Positions 59,377 to 64,000 of a stretch of 64,000 nucleotides of DNA are shown here, piece after piece (the first letter of the stretch is position 1; each line of letters begins with the position of its first letter). The stretch lies in assembly GCA_009859145.1 (NCBI GenBank), contig VRVR01000035.1, forward strand, positions 161,978 through 225,977, written 5' to 3'. The notes below the pieces were generated by a model. The model saw nothing but the letters and a program-made list of their open reading frames with translations, searched no databases and was not told the DNA's origin. The DNA is from Andalucia godoyi. Its lineage: Eukaryota; Discoba; Jakobea; Jakobida; Andaluciidae. The translations under genes were made by a program, and so were the position numbers.

Positions 59377-62300
59377 ATGGAATTGAATTTCCCATCTGAA
59401 CCGCCTCGAGATGAGTTTGATGAGAATGATGATGCAGTGGATCCGACGATGTCGAATACTGCTGTCAATTCTACCAGTTCTGCCAATGCTGCCGCGAATG
59501 CACAATCATCCAATCCTTTTCTTGTCTTGTCGAGCACAAACCAAGAGTATGGAGCAGGCTCGCCTTCCTCAAGATCAGACCCAAATGCCGCGTATCCAGC
59601 TGACGTCGAATCGGAGCCAAATACGAATGCGACTACTAATAATCACAGTAATAGTAGCAGTAACAGTAGCAGTAATAGTGCTGCTGCAGCAGCAGGTGGT
59701 GGTGGTGGTGGTGGTAGTAGTAGTTCCCCGTCCTCGAATCGCGTATCTTCCCGATGGAAGCGAATTCAGGAGCATGTTTCGATCCGCAATGAAAGCTTTG
59801 GGGGTTCTGAAGCTGGACTGCACAGTTTCATGGCAGTCGTGGATTCAACCAAAGAAAGCGCTGCGTTGCAAAAGTCAATGTCCAAGTTCATGGGGAAGCT
59901 GACTTCTTCTGCAGATCAAGACTTCTTCAACACCTTCCAGGAAATCGTGGCGCGCATCGTGAAGTATCCCAACGTGAAACGCATTCCATATTTTGCAGAG
60001 ATCTGCCGAGTGTCCACGGAGAGGATGCTAAAAAGAGAGCCTCGCCCGTTGGAATGCAACGCAATTTGCGGATTTCTGGAGATGCTATTTGACACGAGAT
60101 CCTTGCTGCTTGGAGAGTTGTTTAACCACGAGTATGCTCCGTGGTTGCTCAACATCGTCCTTTGTGGAATTCTTTCGTTTTCTGCAACAGCACCGGCTTC
60201 GCAATCGCCGGCAGTCTCGTCTCCGGCGGTAGTTTCGTCTCCGCTCTCGTCGTCCAGCCGGACATCGTCTGGAGTGTTTCCCAGGACTCCAACTGGGGGA
60301 AATGCAGCATCGTCCTCGGATACGCTGCTGCGGAGGCTCATGAATATGTTGCGATACTACACGGACAATGCAGATTCTGCTTGGCATGCACGATACATGG
60401 TTCCCGCACTTGTATTAGCAATCTGCAATTCAATGCACACGTCTGTTCGGTCTGAATTGCAGGCAATGCTAAACAAGATGGACTTGAGCTTGCAGATTCC
60501 TGCGATGGCCGCATCGCTGGAAGTTGCGAGTGCAGAGGAGAAACGATTGGTGCTGAGGTACTTTCGAGTGTTGTTTGAAAAGCATGTGGACAACCCAAAC
60601 TCCAACGCCGTCTCGGTGATTCTCAACTTTACATCCCTGTTTGCGTTTCTTGCCAAGAGCGTCAACGTTGTATGGGCAGAGGTTGTCACATTTTTGGTGT
60701 CGTACATTCGACCCGAGATGATCACTGAAAAGAATGCCGTGATGCAGTTGTCACATTTTCTCATGGATCTTGTGAAGAAGTTGCGATCAGATGCAGCTGT
60801 ACTGGCTAACTCTACGCTGGTGATGAACGGCTCGGATGAAAATGCAGCAGCAGCATTGTCTCGTGTTCTGTCCTATCTCGCGATGGTGTGTCAAGTTCAC
60901 CAGACTGCGTTTTGCGAAGAACTCAATCTGTTGATCGAAACTGAAGACATCCTTTCTACCGTGGTCCTCTACGAGATCCTGTGCTCTGAGACTGCGATTG
61001 CGCAGCGTGTAATTGAGAAGACATTTCCGTCTCTTTTGAAGAGACTTATGGCATGTTCCGTTTCCCTTGTTCCGTTGCAGTCCGAACTGCAGCAGATTAT
61101 GCGGACTTGTCAAATGCTGTTTGCCCCATTGTTCTACTCGACGCACATCAAACTCTTGCAATGCTCTTCGCGGACACTTCCACAGTTTGATGAATCTGTG
61201 AGGTGTGTTGAGTTTTATGGCAAGTGGTCCCAGGTGTATCGCGTTTTCCCATGCGACTTGATAGAGGCTGCTTTACGAATGAGCGATTCGGATGGAACGG
61301 ACAGGTTTTTTGAGCTCTTTGTCCAGCATTTGTTTGTCGACGACGTAGCCTCGCAGTTGGACAATTCAAAGGATTTCGACGAGTACGTGGTGGAGGCAAT
61401 TGCAGTCATGTCGGCATATTTGAAGGATAAGATGCTGAAGAAGGAAGAAATCCCAGTCAAGAAGAGAAAGCCGCTCTGCACGACTCTCAGGAGACTGTAC
61501 GAGCTGGGGCGTCCAAAGCACAGGCCACAGTGGATACCGATTGTCGCATCACTCTCTGTGAAGGATGATGCGCTGCAGGGATACACAGAAGATCTCCGAG
61601 ACAGCTCGTATTTGCTCGTTGCAGCTGCAGCGCCGATCATGGCTCGAGATTACGTGGAGCCTTTCATGTCGTATGCATTTGAGCGGCTGGATAAGCCCCA
61701 TTTGGCTGCGGCGTCGGCCTCCATTCTCTGCTTATGTGGCTTCTATTTTCCTGCGAAAGTCAGAGAGTATATTTTATCGCAGATGTATTCTGCAGACCAG
61801 AAAACTCGACTTGTGGCTCTGGAGCGCCTCCAGATCCTTTGGACGTATCGCTTCAAAATGATGGAAACCTATCTTCGCGCTTGCCGGGAAGGTCCATCGA
61901 AGGCCGATGCTGACGAAGATTCCATCGTCCTCGCGCCGCTTCCTGAGGACACGTTGCTCCAGTTCGCATATCCAGTGACGCAGCTTGGTGTCATGCGCGA
62001 GTCGGATTCGAAGGTGCTCTCCTCTGTGCTTCTCCAAAAGTTCGATTATGTCCCTGCCTCTGCGTTTGTCAAGGGAAACGTTTCGCTTGAAAGGATAGTG
62101 CAGTTGGGGTCCACACCAGCGTCGCCGGGAGGCGCAGCGTCACCGGGAAGTCCTGCAGGCTCGACATCTGCGACATCGAGTGGAGACCAGAACCTGCTTG
62201 CAGCCGCAGTAGAACCTGAAGAGGAGGTGAAGCTTGCGCCGTCCGCGAATTCTGCGCGTGGGACTGGCTCGGCTTCGTCCGGCCTTCCGGGTCTTCCTGC

Positions 62301-64000
62301 GCTACGATCGGCGTCTTTTCTCCGTGTGGTGACAAAGATGAAAAGTTCAGGCCAGAAGTTGCATGCAAGAGCAGTCGACCGCCGAGCGATTGCTTCCTTG
62401 GAGCCTCGCACACAGATTCCTCAAATATTCTGTGTGCTCACGTACGCCGTCTTTGACCTGCTGGAGGATGAAAGTGTAGCAGTCTCGATTGCGGCGCATG
62501 CGTACCTGTCGGCGGGTTTGGCAGAGGACCCCAGTTTGCTGCTGTCTCATGTGTTCAACAAGCTGGCAGACATCGACAATGTACCCGGCGACCAAGTTCT
62601 TGGGTTGTTACACCGTCTCCATTCTGGATTGCTAAGACTCACGACCGTTCCTCCAAACTGTGCGTACGCAGTTTGCAACATTCTTGTGTCATTAATGAAC
62701 CACATATCTTCCAATCGTTCCATGCTGGAGTTGCTTGCACCGTCGGTATTTTCTCTGTTGGGCGATATTACAGCCTCAGTTGACGGCCTTCCGGTGTCCC
62801 AGATGATTGAGCAATCCCAGAAGTTTGTTCTGACGGGCGCTCTTTCGGTTGCAGACAACTCCGTCGGAGCGAATGCGACCACTGCCACCCCAGCCGGCGA
62901 TAGTTTTACGCAGATCGCCACAGCGGAGAGAATTTTCTTTGCGCACCGAGCATTACGATCAACCATGTCTGGCATTGCAGACGCCGATGTTGCATCTGCT
63001 TTTGATCGATCGGTTTCCACAACATTTTCGACGGTTGGAGCGTGTTTGGAGGACATTTGTGTGATGTGGATGATGTACTGCAGGAGGTTGATTGTCAGTT
63101 TGCCTGCAGAGTTTGTCAATATTGGCCCGTACGTCGAGTCCATGGCGTCCTTTTTGCAGCCGGATACTGCATCAGTGGTTAGTTTACGGCTTGCGATTGC
63201 GTTTACTTCCGATGTTATTGCAAAGTACCCGAATGCCGTCACCGAACTGGAGCTGTTCAAGGTGATGGTACCGGCATTTGTGCGTCTCTACGAACACTTT
63301 GTCGTGGACGCGATCATCTCCTCCTCGATTCGTTGGTTGTTTTCTGCATGCGTGAGTGCATTTGGGGAAGATGTGTTCTTTGGTCAAGCCATCAGCGCGC
63401 TCTCAGATACCTTTTTTACTCCTCGAGAGACCGATGGGTTGCTGAACCTTGAGCTGTCTCCGAAGACTTTGTATGACTTGTTCGTTGCTCTCCCCGTTGG
63501 GCCAGCAGATGCGGCACTTCCGCTACCCCTTGCAGGTGTCGACATGTTGGATGTCAAATCCGTGCTTGTGTACCAAACGTCCTTGCTGAGTGCGCAGTAT
63601 TCGTTAGATCTGTTCATCAACTTTCTTTGTCGATACATTTCTGCATCGCTGGACGAATCCTCTCTGACCGGGAACAAGAGATCGCGACTGCAGATTTCCT
63701 CGGTGTTGCGTACTCTGGTTCCATACGCTCTTCGTACATATGGCCACATTCAGAGTGACGTCATTGGAGCGGTCATACAACAGTGCATCAGCGGAACGGC
63801 AGTTGAACTCGCCACATGCGAGAACTTGTGCAAACTGTGCTTCGCTCTCGCCACCGAGTTTGTGGATGTTTTTAGCCAAATCGCGCCGTCCGTCCAGCTT
63901 CTGCTTGACCAGTACATCACCATTGCAGCCACGCGGGATGCCCAGGACGTTGCATGTTTGACGGATTTCCTTCTGAAAGGATTGCCGAACGTTTCTGATC
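59377..64000 (+). CDS. Giant alpha-helical (HEAT/ARM-like) protein, 3' end beyond the window
   Basis: The frame opens at ATG 59377 and is uninterrupted to base 64000 (1,541 codons, no stop). The first 130 residues are low-complexity: acidic, Asn/Ser-rich, then Ala and Gly runs. The rest is mainly hydrophobic helices with HEAT-like spacing, for example LLNIVLCGILSFS, VLSYLAMVCQVH and FCVLTYAVFDLLEDESVAVSIAAHAYL, interrupted by two Ser/Pro-rich linkers (about 275-310 and 910-970). Very long helical scaffolds of this kind include UNC80, Dopey and similar proteins. The FDLLEDESV segment made me think of UNC80, but I cannot confirm it. No intron is required in this part. Confidence 0.75.
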   Translation, partial: MELNFPSEPPRDEFDENDDAVDPTMSNTAVNSTSSANAAANAQSSNPFLVLSSTNQEYGAGSPSSRSDPNAAYPADVESEPNTNATTNNHSNSSSNSSSNSAAAAAGGGGGGGSSSSPSSNRVSSRWKRIQEHVSIRNESFGGSEAGLHSFMAVVDSTKESAALQKSMSKFMGKLTSSADQDFFNTFQEIVARIVKYPNVKRIPYFAEICRVSTERMLKREPRPLECNAICGFLEMLFDTRSLLLGELFNHEYAPWLLNIVLCGILSFSATAPASQSPAVSSPAVVSSPLSSSSRTSSGVFPRTPTGGNAASSSDTLLRRLMNMLRYYTDNADSAWHARYMVPALVLAICNSMHTSVRSELQAMLNKMDLSLQIPAMAASLEVASAEEKRLVLRYFRVLFEKHVDNPNSNAVSVILNFTSLFAFLAKSVNVVWAEVVTFLVSYIRPEMITEKNAVMQLSHFLMDLVKKLRSDAAVLANSTLVMNGSDENAAAALSRVLSYLAMVCQVHQTAFCEELNLLIETEDILSTVVLYEILCSETAIAQRVIEKTFPSLLKRLMACSVSLVPLQSELQQIMRTCQMLFAPLFYSTHIKLLQCSSRTLPQFDESVRCVEFYGKWSQVYRVFPCDLIEAALRMSDSDGTDRFFELFVQHLFVDDVASQLDNSKDFDEYVVEAIAVMSAYLKDKMLKKEEIPVKKRKPLCTTLRRLYELGRPKHRPQWIPIVASLSVKDDALQGYTEDLRDSSYLLVAAAAPIMARDYVEPFMSYAFERLDKPHLAAASASILCLCGFYFPAKVREYILSQMYSADQKTRLVALERLQILWTYRFKMMETYLRACREGPSKADADEDSIVLAPLPEDTLLQFAYPVTQLGVMRESDSKVLSSVLLQKFDYVPASAFVKGNVSLERIVQLGSTPASPGGAASPGSPAGSTSATSSGDQNLLAAAVEPEEEVKLAPSANSARGTGSASSGLPGLPALRSASFLRVVTKMKSSGQKLHARAVDRRAIASLEPRTQIPQIFCVLTYAVFDLLEDESVAVSIAAHAYLSAGLAEDPSLLLSHVFNKLADIDNVPGDQVLGLLHRLHSGLLRLTTVPPNCAYAVCNILVSLMNHISSNRSMLELLAPSVFSLLGDITASVDGLPVSQMIEQSQKFVLTGALSVADNSVGANATTATPAGDSFTQIATAERIFFAHRALRSTMSGIADADVASAFDRSVSTTFSTVGACLEDICVMWMMYCRRLIVSLPAEFVNIGPYVESMASFLQPDTASVVSLRLAIAFTSDVIAKYPNAVTELELFKVMVPAFVRLYEHFVVDAIISSSIRWLFSACVSAFGEDVFFGQAISALSDTFFTPRETDGLLNLELSPKTLYDLFVALPVGPADAALPLPLAGVDMLDVKSVLVYQTSLLSAQYSLDLFINFLCRYISASLDESSLTGNKRSRLQISSVLRTLVPYALRTYGHIQSDVIGAVIQQCISGTAVELATCENLCKLCFALATEFVDVFSQIAPSVQLLLDQYITIAATRDAQDVACLTDFLLKGLPNVSD

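Overview
Organism. The window is nuclear DNA from a unicellular eukaryote. It carries spliceosomal introns (11 modelled here, in 5 of about 30 genes), TRAPP, ABCE1, Cdc20 and Tup1 orthologues, nuclear-encoded mitochondrial proteins (IscU, mL46), short intergenic spaces and many (CT)n/(GA)n microsatellites. A SHIPPO-repeat (STPG/ODF3-type) protein points to a flagellate, and a secreted lysozyme-like enzyme suggests it eats bacteria. Base composition looks balanced by eye. The species cannot be named from the sequence; a free-living heterotrophic protist is the best description. There is no operon, CRISPR array, rRNA or tRNA that I could find.

Layout, left to right. 1-3546 (-): 5'-complete, edge-truncated giant hypothetical protein. 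4094-8300 (+): six-exon coiled-coil protein. 8645-10600 (-): ABCE1/Rli1. 11161-12591 (+): amino-acid permease preceded by telomere-like repeats. 12775-14637 (-): unknown. 15120-16403 (-): Cdc20. 17104-18807 (+): MFS transporter. 19670-20254 (+): TRAPPC3/Bet3. 20406-21050 (-): PITH-domain protein. 21839-23965 (+): acidic protein. 24288-28316 (-): TPR protein. 28956-30056 (+): SHIPPO-repeat protein. 30993-34238 (-): Tup1, three exons. 35232-36047 (+): mL46. 36920-38488 (+): Kelch-like. 38620-39096 (-): IscU. 39591-40616 (+): biotin-protein ligase, two exons. 41449-42918 (+): unknown, two exons. 43020-43556 (-): unknown. 44060-44768 (+): lysozyme-like, three exons. 44879-45373 (-): YgaP/DUF2892-like membrane protein. 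45936-48260 (+): fused EutB-EutC ethanolamine ammonia-lyase. 49067-50470 (+): alpha/beta hydrolase. 50619-51464 (-): tail-anchored protein. 51825-53513 (+): unknown. 53704-54414 (-): TCAIM-like J-type protein. 55223-56254 (+): DUSP23-like phosphatase. 56825-58798 (-): long-chain acyl-CoA synthetase. 59377-64000+ (+): giant helical protein running off the right edge.

How it fits together. Most genes are unrelated housekeeping genes, not a pathway cluster. Three broad themes recur: mitochondrion (IscU, mL46, biotin ligase, perhaps the TCAIM-like protein), traffic and cell cycle (Bet3, Cdc20) and membrane transport/lipid metabolism (two permeases, acyl-CoA synthetase, hydrolase). The architecture is unusual: gene orientation alternates almost perfectly, giving many divergent pairs that share one 0.3-1 kb promoter region and convergent pairs 0.1-0.9 kb apart.

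Most noteworthy: (i) a single-polypeptide EutB-EutC enzyme, B12-dependent and bacterial in type, inside a eukaryotic chromosome; (ii) two apparently identical 345-bp inverted copies of an unknown intergenic repeat 18 kb apart; (iii) strand alternation well beyond chance; (iv) yeast-like splice signals (GTATGT donors, TACTAAC-type branch sites). The two edge genes are long frames open to the ends of the window and are easily missed by ORF callers that need a stop codon.
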